DNA from: Candidatus Kapaibacterium sp.
GTDB taxonomy: Bacteria > Bacteroidota > Ignavibacteria > Kapaibacteriales > UBA2268
NCBI GenBank assembly: GCA_030835065.1
Contig: JAUQWR010000282.1
Span: forward strand, 1 to 7,103
DNA: 7,103 bases
Direction: 5' to 3'
Of the stretch, positions 1 through 5,770 are shown one piece after another; position 1 is the stretch's first letter, and each line of letters opens with the position of its first letter. Made by a program: the position numbers and the translations under genes. Below the pieces are notes generated by a model. That model ran no database searches, was not told the DNA's origin, and saw only the letters and a program-made list of their open reading frames with translations.

Positions 1-2469
1 GATATTTATCGAATAAGAAGCCGAAGGATATTTTTCCATAACTACAGCAACATTCGGAGAATAAACCCCACCTTTGTCTTCGCGTATTGATTCAAGAACT
101 TTAAGCTCGAGCATCTCAACAGCAGATTGCAATTCATACACATTTTTTGTATTGTAAGCAAAATCACCATTAATGATTAATCTAACGTGGCTGCGATCTT
201 GATTTCCTTTTACTATTGAGCATTTTTTTGCTTTCGCTGGTTTTCTAATACCCAAATCATTCCATTTTTCTTTAGTTTGCTGAGAAGGAAGCGAGGCAAC
301 ATACTTTTCCAATAAAGTTTTTAGATCATTATATTCGAAATCTCCAACAAAAACATAAGTGAAATCACCGGCATTGGCAAATCTTTCTTTATATACTTGC
401 ATAGCATTATCGAGCTTGTATTTAGATAATTTGTCGATTGTGTTTGGCATAAAAACAGGATGATATGCATTTTGGATTGCTTTGATACTATCACGGAAAA
501 TTTCGTCTGGATTATTGCTTCTGCTTGCAATCATACCTTTGTTTTTTTCAATAAAATTGGCAAAATCTTCGTTGTTTTTGCGAGGATATTGATGGTATAA
601 GTGTATTAATTGCATAAGTACTTCAAGATCTTTTTTGGAAGAACCACCGTACATACCTTCGTTTATATAATTAATATAGGGGCTGAGTCCTGCTTTTTTC
701 CCTGCAAGCATTTTTGAAAAACTCACAGCATCATACTTGTCTATACCACAATAGCTTATAATATTATCTGCATCTGAAGCGCTAATTAGATCTTGTTTGT
801 CATATAAAGAAAATCCACCTTGGCTGGTACTGCCAAAAATAATTTCATCATCTTTGAAATTCGTTTTTTTAGCAATTACTTTAGCTCCATTAGAAAGAGT
901 GTATTCGATTGCATCAATTTTATCGAGTTTTGTCTCTTTTGTTATTTTGCCGGCAACTGGCTTTTTGTCGAATAATACAGCATTAGACGCAACATCTTTA
1001 TAAGCATCAACATTTTTGTTGAAGGCACTTGTAAATATTGATTTATACTCGTCTGCTTTGGCTAATTGTTTGCCATTATCAACTAAATTTGCAAATACAA
1101 CGCAATTTTCTTGTGCTATCATATTTTTAATAGATTTATTGATTTCGTCAAGACTTAGTTCTTTAGTGATTTCATTTACTATTTTATATTCATTTTCGAT
1201 ATCAATAAGTGCATCATTATCAGTAAAATATTCAGTGATATCATCAACAAATCTATCGGAACTACGTGTGTTTTTTTCATTATAAAGCTTTTCTTCTTCA
1301 GCAAGAATCATAGTTTTTGCTCTGTCGAGTTCTGATTGTGTAATACCATGCTTATAAACTCTTACGACTTCGTCCATAACAGCTTCAAAACCCTTTTTCC
1401 CTTCACCTGGTTTATTTACGGCAAGAGCTCTCAATTCTTTAATCCCGGCTTCGGCATTACGAGCAAATGCACCTGCTTGAAGGAAAGGAGAGTTTGCTTT
1501 TTTAGCAATTTCAGCAAATCTTTGTTGCATAATAATACCAAAAATTGCGTCTTGAATTTCTGATTTAAGTCCGCCAATAGTTTGAGAATTAGCTTTTGGG
1601 AGTTTAAATACAACACCGCTAAGCTCAGTTGTAAGCTCTTTATCGGCAGCAACAGTAGCCAAAACTTCTTTATGCATTGGAATATCAAATTTCTGTTTAG
1701 GCCTGATATTATCAGGATTTTTGAGATGAGCAAAATGTTCTAAAATCATTTTTTCCATTTTCGCAGGTTCAAAATCGCCAACAGCAATAATAGCCATTAG
1801 ATTAGGGCGGTACCATTCTTTATAATATCTTCTAATTACGTCGTGTTTGAAATTCTGCAAGATAGCTGTATCGCCGATAATACTAGTAGTACCATATTTA
1901 GAATTATAATAGATAGTTTTATTATTTTCGAGCATTGCTCTCATAGATGGGTTATTACGCTGACGCCATTCAGCCATAATCACACCACGTTCGCCATCAA
2001 TTTGGTCGCTATCGTAGCTTACATTTGCAGCCCAATCTTCCAAAATTTTAAATGCATCTTTGAGCAAAGCTTCGTTATCGAGTGGAATTGGTAATTCATA
2101 CATGGTTACTTCTTTGCCAGTAGAAGCGTTGAGATCGGCACCAAATTTTATACCTGTTCTTTGCAAGCTATTAATGAGCTCGTTTTTTGGGAAGTTTTTT
2201 GTGCCATTGAATGCCATATGCTCGCAAAAGTGAGCTAAACCATCTTGATCCTTATCTTCGTCCACAGCACCAGTTTTGATTACTAATCTAAAGTGGGCTC
2301 TGTTTTCTGGTTTAGCATTTTTCTTTATAAAGTAGTACATGCCATTTTCCATTTTACCAATTTTGATAGATGGATCTACTGGCAAAGCTTTGTTTAAATC
2401 GATGTTTCCTGCTTTTGAAGAAAAGCTAAGCAGTATCATACTAACAGCAAATACAAGTATTTTTTTCAT
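1..2469 (-). CDS. Secreted M16-family (pitrilysin-like) zinc peptidase, C-terminus beyond window
   Basis: My minus-strand translation runs open from ATG 2469-2467 to base 1 (823 codons), so the gene is cut by the window edge and is not broken. Residues 1-20 form a Sec signal peptide (MKKILVFAVSMILLSFSSKA) with likely cleavage before Gly21 and no lipobox. The export points to the periplasm or cell envelope. The zinc site HFCEH is at residues 80-84, and the distal Glu lies in ERGVIMAEW (E160, E167). This arrangement is the M16 inverted HxxEH motif. The second, non-catalytic half is recognisable from SPYINYINEGMYGGSSKKD near residue 595, VFVGDF near 705 and REDKGGVYSP near 795. Family members of this two-half, single-chain type are about 930 residues long, so roughly 100 are missing here. 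Members degrade peptides or process exported proteins; the substrate cannot be read from the sequence. There is no good Shine-Dalgarno upstream (ATTACGGATTAAAAAA before ATG). It is separated from its upstream neighbour by a terminator and 405 bp, so it is probably monocistronic at this end. Confidence 0.93.
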   Translation of the reverse strand, partial: MKKILVFAVSMILLSFSSKAGNIDLNKALPVDPSIKIGKMENGMYYFIKKNAKPENRAHFRLVIKTGAVDEDKDQDGLAHFCEHMAFNGTKNFPKNELINSLQRTGIKFGADLNASTGKEVTMYELPIPLDNEALLKDAFKILEDWAANVSYDSDQIDGERGVIMAEWRQRNNPSMRAMLENNKTIYYNSKYGTTSIIGDTAILQNFKHDVIRRYYKEWYRPNLMAIIAVGDFEPAKMEKMILEHFAHLKNPDNIRPKQKFDIPMHKEVLATVAADKELTTELSGVVFKLPKANSQTIGGLKSEIQDAIFGIIMQQRFAEIAKKANSPFLQAGAFARNAEAGIKELRALAVNKPGEGKKGFEAVMDEVVRVYKHGITQSELDRAKTMILAEEEKLYNEKNTRSSDRFVDDITEYFTDNDALIDIENEYKIVNEITKELSLDEINKSIKNMIAQENCVVFANLVDNGKQLAKADEYKSIFTSAFNKNVDAYKDVASNAVLFDKKPVAGKITKETKLDKIDAIEYTLSNGAKVIAKKTNFKDDEIIFGSTSQGGFSLYDKQDLISASDADNIISYCGIDKYDAVSFSKMLAGKKAGLSPYINYINEGMYGGSSKKDLEVLMQLIHLYHQYPRKNNEDFANFIEKNKGMIASRSNNPDEIFRDSIKAIQNAYHPVFMPNTIDKLSKYKLDNAMQVYKERFANAGDFTYVFVGDFEYNDLKTLLEKYVASLPSQQTKEKWNDLGIRKPAKAKKCSIVKGNQDRSHVRLIINGDFAYNTKNVYELQSAVEMLELKVLESIREDKGGVYSPNVAVVMEKYPSASYSINI

Positions 2470-2589
2470 TTTTTTAATCCGTAATAATCATAAAACATAA
2501 GTTTATTACTTGATTTTAAATGAATTGTTACGTGGATTATTCCTGCTTTCGACCATCTCTATTCTTTTATCGTTCAAATGAAGTTTTTT

Positions 2590-2636
2590 ATCGATGAAAC
2601 CAATTTAAAATTGTTTCTTTTCCTTTAAACATCGAT
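2590..2636 (-). promoter_or_regulatory. Nested dyad in the upstream region of the M16 peptidase gene
   Basis: ATCGATG (2590-2596) pairs with CATCGAT (2630-2636). Inside it GAAAC-CAATTT (2596-2606) pairs with AAATTG-TTTC (2608-2617) around a single A, with one unpaired base. The dyad lies about 120-165 bp upstream of the peptidase start. It could be an operator pair, a leader-RNA hairpin or chance in AT-rich DNA; the GC-containing outer arm makes chance less likely. No T-run follows on the minus strand, so it is not an intrinsic terminator. I found no convincing promoter between it and the gene. Confidence 0.3.
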
Positions 2637-2648
2637 TGACTTTAGTCG

Positions 2649-2743
2649 GGCGGGGTGCATTTTCTTCAATTTTTGGTATTTTAAGAATCCACCCCGTCTA
2701 CCTTTGGCAGACACCCCTCAATGAGGGGAATTGGCTCCTGCTC
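2649..2743 (+). repeat. 95-bp intergenic palindromic repeat, copy 1 (better preserved)
   Basis: This copy aligns without gaps to 4517-4611. A 24-bp core (2675-2698, containing AAGAATCCACCCCGTC) is identical, and there are scattered matches on both sides, including AATGAGG, CAATT and CTGCTC. It holds three successive dyads. CGGGGTG (2651-2657) pairs with CACCCCG (2690-2696), with further pairing of ATT..CTT to AAGAAT. GTCTaCC (2696-2702) pairs with GGcAGAC (2706-2712) around TTT. CCCCTC (2714-2719) pairs with GAGGGG (2723-2728) around AAT. It is locally GC-rich within AT-rich DNA, as in REP-like intergenic repeats. It begins 48 bp beyond the terminator of the neighbouring secreted-protein gene. 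The plus strand given here is only a convention. It may be a mobile non-coding repeat or a structured RNA; no transposase is present. Confidence 0.75.
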
Positions 2744-2784
2744 TTATTTATCAGGTTTTATACTCACTGTTTTATTGATATTTT

Positions 2785-2830
2785 AAAAAATAAATCCTTT
2801 AAACTAGCTCTATTGCTCATTAAAGGATTT
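2785..2830 (-). terminator. Intrinsic terminator of the T9SS-secreted protein gene
   Basis: AAATCCTTTAA (2792-2802) and TTAAAGGATTT (2820-2830) are perfect 11-bp arms with a 17-nt loop. On the minus strand the stem is followed by ATTTTTT (2785-2791). It begins 44 bp after the TAG stop of the secreted-protein gene. On the plus strand the stem is also followed by a T-rich stretch (TTTGTTTG), so it could work in both directions. The stem is AT-rich, so the efficiency is uncertain. It resembles the pyrB terminator at 4654-4693, with compensated base changes. Confidence 0.7.
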
Positions 2831-2874
2831 TTTGTTTGTTTAATTATTAATTAAGGATTTCAAAATTTTATGAT

Positions 2875-4179
2875 CTATTCTTTTATAAATTTATAAGTTT
2901 TTGTCTGATTACTATTCTGCAAAAACAAAATATATGTTCCAGGAATTAATTTATTTGTATTTATCTCGATTTTTTCCATTCCTGATTTTAACCCAAGATT
3001 TATTTCTTCTATCTTCTTGCCACTTAAATCATGTATTTCTGCTGTGTAGTTATCAGGTAATAAATCTATATTTATGTTTAGTTTATCTTTTGATGGCATA
3101 GGATATGTATTTTCTTGCCCGTGGATTATTGGTGCTATACCTGTTGTTAGGCATGGTTTTGTTGCCATTATCCTCTTAGAAGCTGAATTTTGGTACATTG
3201 GACAATAAATGTACTCATTCCCAATTATTGATGGGAATAGATATGTTTCATGATGCAAACTGCAAGTAACTGCTGTATCAGGTATCAAATAAAATTTCCC
3301 GCTAAATAACAAGTAATTGTCATCAGAAGTAAATTGCATTATCGCCTTATTGACAAACTGTTTTTTCCATACTAATGAATCATTATCATATCTACGTATA
3401 CAATAGACATATCCTATCTGATTTTTGTCCTCTATTATTCCATAATACTTACTTCCATATCTATAATAGCCACATGTAAATGGTTTGTATTTTTCTACTT
3501 TAATTGTACTGTCTATCAAATCTATTATTACCCAACCACTTCCTGATTTCTGTATTGGTAAATTTGTTGTATATTCATACGGAAAAACAAATTCTCTTCC
3601 ATTTTTTCTGAATATCCCCTGCTTTTCAGCTTGATATGATAAACCTGGATTTGGTAATATGTCTGGATCTATTGTATATTCAAATCGTGCTTTTTGTGCA
3701 TATGTTGTTGCATCTATAAAGTATGTATTGTTTGCGGCTATTGTCTTTCCATCGGGCGAATATATTAATTCTCCACCTGTATTAATCTGATCTATTACAT
3801 TCAGATTATTCTTCAAATCGACTACCAATGTGTAAGAGTGTTGGAAACAAATAAGCATTTTGCTTGAATCAGGCGAAAATGATACGTAACCGACACTATT
3901 CTTTATTTGAAATGTTGAATCATAAAATGTTTTAATCCATTCTCCTGTTTTTGCATTAAATACTTTAGCCGGGGCACCATACAAATTCGATGCGTTTTCT
4001 GGTTCTCCCGGCTCACTTCGCCATCCATTTTCACCCCAGGTTACTACATATTTTTCGTCGAGGGATACTGCAATGTTTTCTGTACTACTTTTTTGATTTG
4101 CAACCCATATCGTATCTGGTTGTGAATAAACGGAACAATAGGTAAAAAACATAATCAAAACTAACATAATGCGTTTCAT
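2875..4179 (-). CDS. Secreted beta-propeller-like protein with type IX secretion sorting domain
   Basis: This gene encodes 434 residues, from ATG 4179-4177 to a TAG stop. Residues 1-20 are a signal peptide (MKRIMLVLIMFFTYCSVYSQ) with cleavage around Ser19/Gln20. Residues 30-340 contain degenerate propeller-type strands: YVVTWGENG near 44, VFNAKTGEWIKTF at 73-85, YVSFSPDSSKMLI at 98-110, LIYSPDGKTIAAN at 138-150 and MQFTSDDNYLLFSG at 281-294. These resemble WD40/TolB-like repeats, but no repeat is canonical. Residues 357-434 look like a Por secretion C-terminal sorting domain: YPMPSKDKLNINI replaces the usual YPNP start, followed by YTAEIHDLSGKKI, then LIPGTYILFLQ and a basic end. The protein should pass the inner membrane by Sec and the outer membrane by T9SS, ending outside or on the surface. 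A weak SD (AAAGGG) lies 7 nt before the start. Function is unknown; the blades suggest binding or scaffolding, and I see no catalytic motif. No operon partner is apparent. Confidence 0.88.
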   Translation of the reverse strand: MKRIMLVLIMFFTYCSVYSQPDTIWVANQKSSTENIAVSLDEKYVVTWGENGWRSEPGEPENASNLYGAPAKVFNAKTGEWIKTFYDSTFQIKNSVGYVSFSPDSSKMLICFQHSYTLVVDLKNNLNVIDQINTGGELIYSPDGKTIAANNTYFIDATTYAQKARFEYTIDPDILPNPGLSYQAEKQGIFRKNGREFVFPYEYTTNLPIQKSGSGWVIIDLIDSTIKVEKYKPFTCGYYRYGSKYYGIIEDKNQIGYVYCIRRYDNDSLVWKKQFVNKAIMQFTSDDNYLLFSGKFYLIPDTAVTCSLHHETYLFPSIIGNEYIYCPMYQNSASKRIMATKPCLTTGIAPIIHGQENTYPMPSKDKLNINIDLLPDNYTAEIHDLSGKKIEEINLGLKSGMEKIEINTNKLIPGTYILFLQNSNQTKTYKFIKE

Positions 4180-4210
4180 TTTGAAACCCTTTCAATTAAT
4201 AATTTAACAA

Positions 4211-4247
4211 ATATTTGAAATCTATTTCAAATATATAGACAAATATA
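4211..4247 (-). promoter_or_regulatory. Perfect 10-bp dyad with two TATATTTG boxes upstream of the secreted-protein gene
   Basis: ATATTTGAAA (4211-4220) and TTTCAAATAT (4225-4234) form a perfect inverted repeat around TCTA, 32-55 bp before the start codon at 4179. On the minus strand TATATTTG occurs twice, at 4247-4240 and 4235-4228. This word fits the Bacteroidota -7 consensus TAnnTTTG, and the second copy overlaps the dyad. I found no TTTG -33 element at the expected distance for either, so the promoter assignment is weak. The dyad has the size of a helix-turn-helix operator but consists almost wholly of A and T. Confidence 0.3.
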
Positions 4248-4516
4248 TTTTATATTAAGTTACATGAGAAGTAATGATGTTGAAACCGGTATTTTGATTG
4301 TCACTATAAACTCCGAATAAGGAAATATCAAAAATTATTTTTTATATTGAACCACTGATTATACTTCATAGGAAGTATCACCAAGAATTATTTCATTATT
4401 ATTCAGAAATTATTTTATAATTTCACTTACAATTTTGAAATATTGCTTACTAAATTTACTAATATTATTTATAATATACAAGAAAATATACCTTCTTTAT
4501 ATATTTATAAGAATAT
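4248..4516. other. AT-rich intergenic DNA with small dyads and no gene seen
   Basis: This is the middle of the 532-bp gene-free stretch between the secreted-protein gene and pyrB. I see no coding signal on either strand. It contains a 7-bp dyad ATACTTC-ATAG-GAAGTAT (4361-4378). It also contains an 8-bp dyad GAAATTAT-TTT-ATAATTTC (4406-4424). A near-direct repeat GGAAATATCA (4321-4330) / GGAAGTATCA (4371-4380) is spaced exactly 50 bp apart, each copy followed by AATTATTT a few bases on. All are short and AT-rich and may be chance or remnants of decayed sequence. Confidence 0.4.
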
Positions 4517-4611
4517 GGCGCATGGTAGATACTTCCACTATCGGTATTTTAAGAATCCACCCCGTCAAATTTCGCTTAACAACCCAAAATGAGGTCAATT
4601 ATTTTCTGCTC
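4517..4611 (+). repeat. 95-bp intergenic repeat, copy 2 (diverged)
   Basis: This is the second copy of the element at 2649-2743, in the same orientation and of exactly the same length. The 24-bp core at 4543-4566 is identical. Outside the core, matches fall to roughly half of positions but stay in register without gaps: GGCG at the left end, TTC before the core, then AATGAGG, CAATT and CTGCTC to the right. The three palindromes of copy 1 are lost: the partner of CACCCCG has become CATGGTA, GGCAGAC has become GCTTAAC, and the CCCCTC/GAGGGG stem has decayed. It lies 47 bp beyond the pyrB terminator, almost the spacing seen in copy 1 (48 bp). Confidence 0.65.
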
Positions 4612-4653
4612 ATATACTTCACTGATTCACACATGTTTTTTGAGTTTAAAATC

Positions 4654-4693
4654 AAAAAAAAGGCTTTAACGATAAAATATCATTAAAGCCTTT
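4654..4693 (-). terminator. Intrinsic terminator of pyrB
   Basis: AAAGGCTTTAA (4659-4669) and TTAAAGCCTTT (4683-4693) are perfect 11-bp arms. Further pairing of GATA (4671-4674) with TATC (4678-4681) leaves a short A-rich loop. On the minus strand the stem ends in eight consecutive T (4661-4654, partly within the arm). It starts 18 bp after the pyrB stop codon. The plus-strand side lacks a T-run beyond the arm, so it mainly serves pyrB. Confidence 0.85.
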
Positions 4694-4711
4694 GATATAA
4701 GCAAAATAAAT

Positions 4712-5626
4712 CTAAGCGTCGAATACCATTGATAATAGAGCCATACGAACATATAGACCATTATGAGCCTGACGGAAATAAGCAGCACGAGGATCTGAAT
4801 CCACTGCAGGGCTAATTTCCACAGAGCGCGGCAATGGGTGCATGATAATCGAATCAAATTTCATTCTTTTCAATACATTTGTATCGATATTGAAAGGGCT
4901 TAAATCGAAATTAGCATTATTGAGTCTGTCTTTATCTATACGAGTTTGATAGCAAACATCAACTCTTTCCAAAATTCCTTCGGTGGAGTTAGCTAATTGG
5001 TAGGAAACACCTTTTTCGTCTAAGTGCTCTAAAATGTCAGGTTTTATCTGCATTTCGTCTGGAGCAATAAAATACAATTTGATTCTATCAAACTTACTCA
5101 ATAGATAAGCTAAAGAGCGAACAGTACGACCCTGGTCCAGTGCGCCGATAAAAGCAACAGAAAGCCCATCGAGAGTCTTACATTCGTTATAGATTGTATA
5201 TAAATCGAGCAAAGCCTGAGTAGGATGCTGCCCACCTGATCCATCGCCAGCATTAATAATCGGCACAGGACTTACTCCTGCAGCACGTTTTGCAGCGCCT
5301 TCTTCGTGGTGGCGAATTACAATAGCATCGCAATAATTAGAAATAATTTGAATAGTATCTTCAATACTTTCTCCCTTAATTTCGGAAGAAAATTCAGTAG
5401 CTTGTTCGGTTGAAAGCACTTTGCCACCAAGCCTGTACATAGCAGATTCGAAAGAGAATCTGGTACGAGTGGAAGGCTTATAGAACAAAGTAGCCATAAT
5501 TTTATTATCATAGTCGCGAGTACCTCCGCGAGCAACGATTTTTTTCATCAATTCAGTGCGCTCAAATAATTCCATAATTCGAGGCAGAGTGAATTGTTGA
5601 GATTCGACAATGTGTTTGACAGCCAT
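4712..5626 (-). CDS. pyrB: Aspartate carbamoyltransferase, catalytic subunit
   Basis: PyrB condenses carbamoyl phosphate with L-aspartate to N-carbamoyl-L-aspartate, the committed step of pyrimidine synthesis in the cytosol. The 304 residues match the usual length of about 300-310. Visible motifs are the carbamoyl-phosphate loop FYKPSTRTRFSFESA (STRTR at 52-56), the mobile-loop lysine in SEIKGES (K84), IRHHEEG (104-110), GDGSGGQHPTQALLDLY (H134), DQGRTVRSL (R167), the aspartate-binding QTR (R229) and HPLPR (263-267). The C-terminal segment AAYFRQAHNGLYVRMALL is typical. No catalytic position appears lost. The start is ATG 5626, with GAGG at 5635-5632, 5 nt upstream. It follows arcC by 144 bp with a terminator between, so it probably has its own promoter (5703-5731). 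No pyrI regulatory subunit or pyrC lies directly downstream in the window. Ornithine carbamoyltransferase is the nearest relative, but HPLPR and the GDGSGGQHPTQ form identify the aspartate enzyme. Confidence 0.97.
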   Translation of the reverse strand: MAVKHIVESQQFTLPRIMELFERTELMKKIVARGGTRDYDNKIMATLFYKPSTRTRFSFESAMYRLGGKVLSTEQATEFSSEIKGESIEDTIQIISNYCDAIVIRHHEEGAAKRAAGVSPVPIINAGDGSGGQHPTQALLDLYTIYNECKTLDGLSVAFIGALDQGRTVRSLAYLLSKFDRIKLYFIAPDEMQIKPDILEHLDEKGVSYQLANSTEGILERVDVCYQTRIDKDRLNNANFDLSPFNIDTNVLKRMKFDSIIMHPLPRSVEISPAVDSDPRAAYFRQAHNGLYVRMALLSMVFDA

Positions 5627-5643
5627 TTAAACCTCATTTTAGC

Positions 5644-5700
5644 AATTTGGCAAATTATCATTTGTTTAAAATTAAATCAAATGATAGATTAAGCCAAATT
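5644..5700 (-). promoter_or_regulatory. 57-nt two-part dyad in the pyrB leader
   Basis: AATTTGGC (5644-5651) pairs with GCCAAATT (5693-5700). Inside it TATCATTTG (5656-5664) pairs with CAAATGATA (5678-5686). The short internal segments AAT (5653-5655) and ATT (5688-5690) can also pair. The 13-nt central loop is itself partly self-complementary (TTTAA/TTAAA). The structure fills the space between the promoter candidate and the GAGG site of pyrB, ending 8 nt before that site. There is no T-run after it, so it is not an ordinary terminator. It could form a hairpin at the very 5' end of the pyrB mRNA (stability or translational control) or be a double operator. Confidence 0.5.
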
Positions 5701-5702
5701 TT

Positions 5703-5731
5703 ATTTTAAGCAAAATCTTAATAATTATCAA
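5703..5731 (-). promoter_or_regulatory. Candidate sigma70-like promoter of pyrB
   Basis: On the minus strand TTGATA (5731-5726) and TAAAAT (5708-5703) are separated by exactly 17 bp, and each matches the -35/-10 consensus at 5 of 6 positions. It lies between the arcC terminator and the pyrB start, where a promoter is needed. Transcription would begin near 5696, at the edge of the 57-nt dyad. In AT-rich DNA such matches also arise by chance, and no good TAnnTTTG element was found as an alternative. Confidence 0.4.
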
Positions 5732-5738
5732 CAAAATT

Positions 5739-5765
5739 AAAAAAAGCCGGACAAGCCGGCTTTTT
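5739..5765 (-). terminator. Intrinsic terminator after arcC
   Basis: AAAAAGCCGG (5741-5750) and CCGGCTTTTT (5756-5765) form a perfect 10-bp hairpin with a 5-nt loop. On the minus strand it ends in seven T (5745-5739). It begins 5 bp after the arcC stop codon. With four GC pairs and T-runs on both strands it is the strongest terminator in the window and could work in both directions. It separates the ornithine carbamoyltransferase/carbamate kinase unit from pyrB. Confidence 0.92.
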
Positions 5766-5770
5766 CCGGT

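Noticed and set aside
797..1285. Plus-strand reading frames of 68 and 89 codons (797-1003, 1016-1285)
   Set aside because: They are antisense shadows of the M16 peptidase, whose minus-strand frame is continuous and family-like throughout this stretch.
1..2469. Possibility that the M16 gene is a frameshifted pseudogene
   Set aside because: Start and window end are in the same frame (2469 = 3 x 823), and family motifs near residues 80, 160, 595, 705 and 795 all lie in that frame with no stop seen.
2636..2854. Plus-strand 72-codon reading frame over repeat copy 1, sharing the peptide GILRIHPV with a frame over copy 2 (4435-4686)
   Set aside because: Both frames begin only at TTG without a ribosome site. 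They run through palindromes and terminators, and the differences between the copies fall on all codon positions with non-conservative changes (TGG/CGC, CAG/TTA). The shared peptide is the translation of the identical 24-bp DNA core.
2649..4611. The two repeat copies as ends of a transposon or integron-like element carrying the secreted-protein gene
   Set aside because: The copies are direct, not inverted, and no transposase or recombinase gene lies between them. No target-site duplication was seen. Recombination between them could still delete the gene.
5317..5535. Minus-strand 72-codon frame inside pyrB, and 4666-4857 at its end
   Set aside because: Both overlap pyrB in another frame and resemble no protein; pyrB motifs occupy the same bases.
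5644..5700. Attenuator (intrinsic terminator) in the pyrB leader
   Set aside because: No run of T follows the hairpin on the minus strand; the following bases GCTAAAATGAGG lead straight into the ribosome site.
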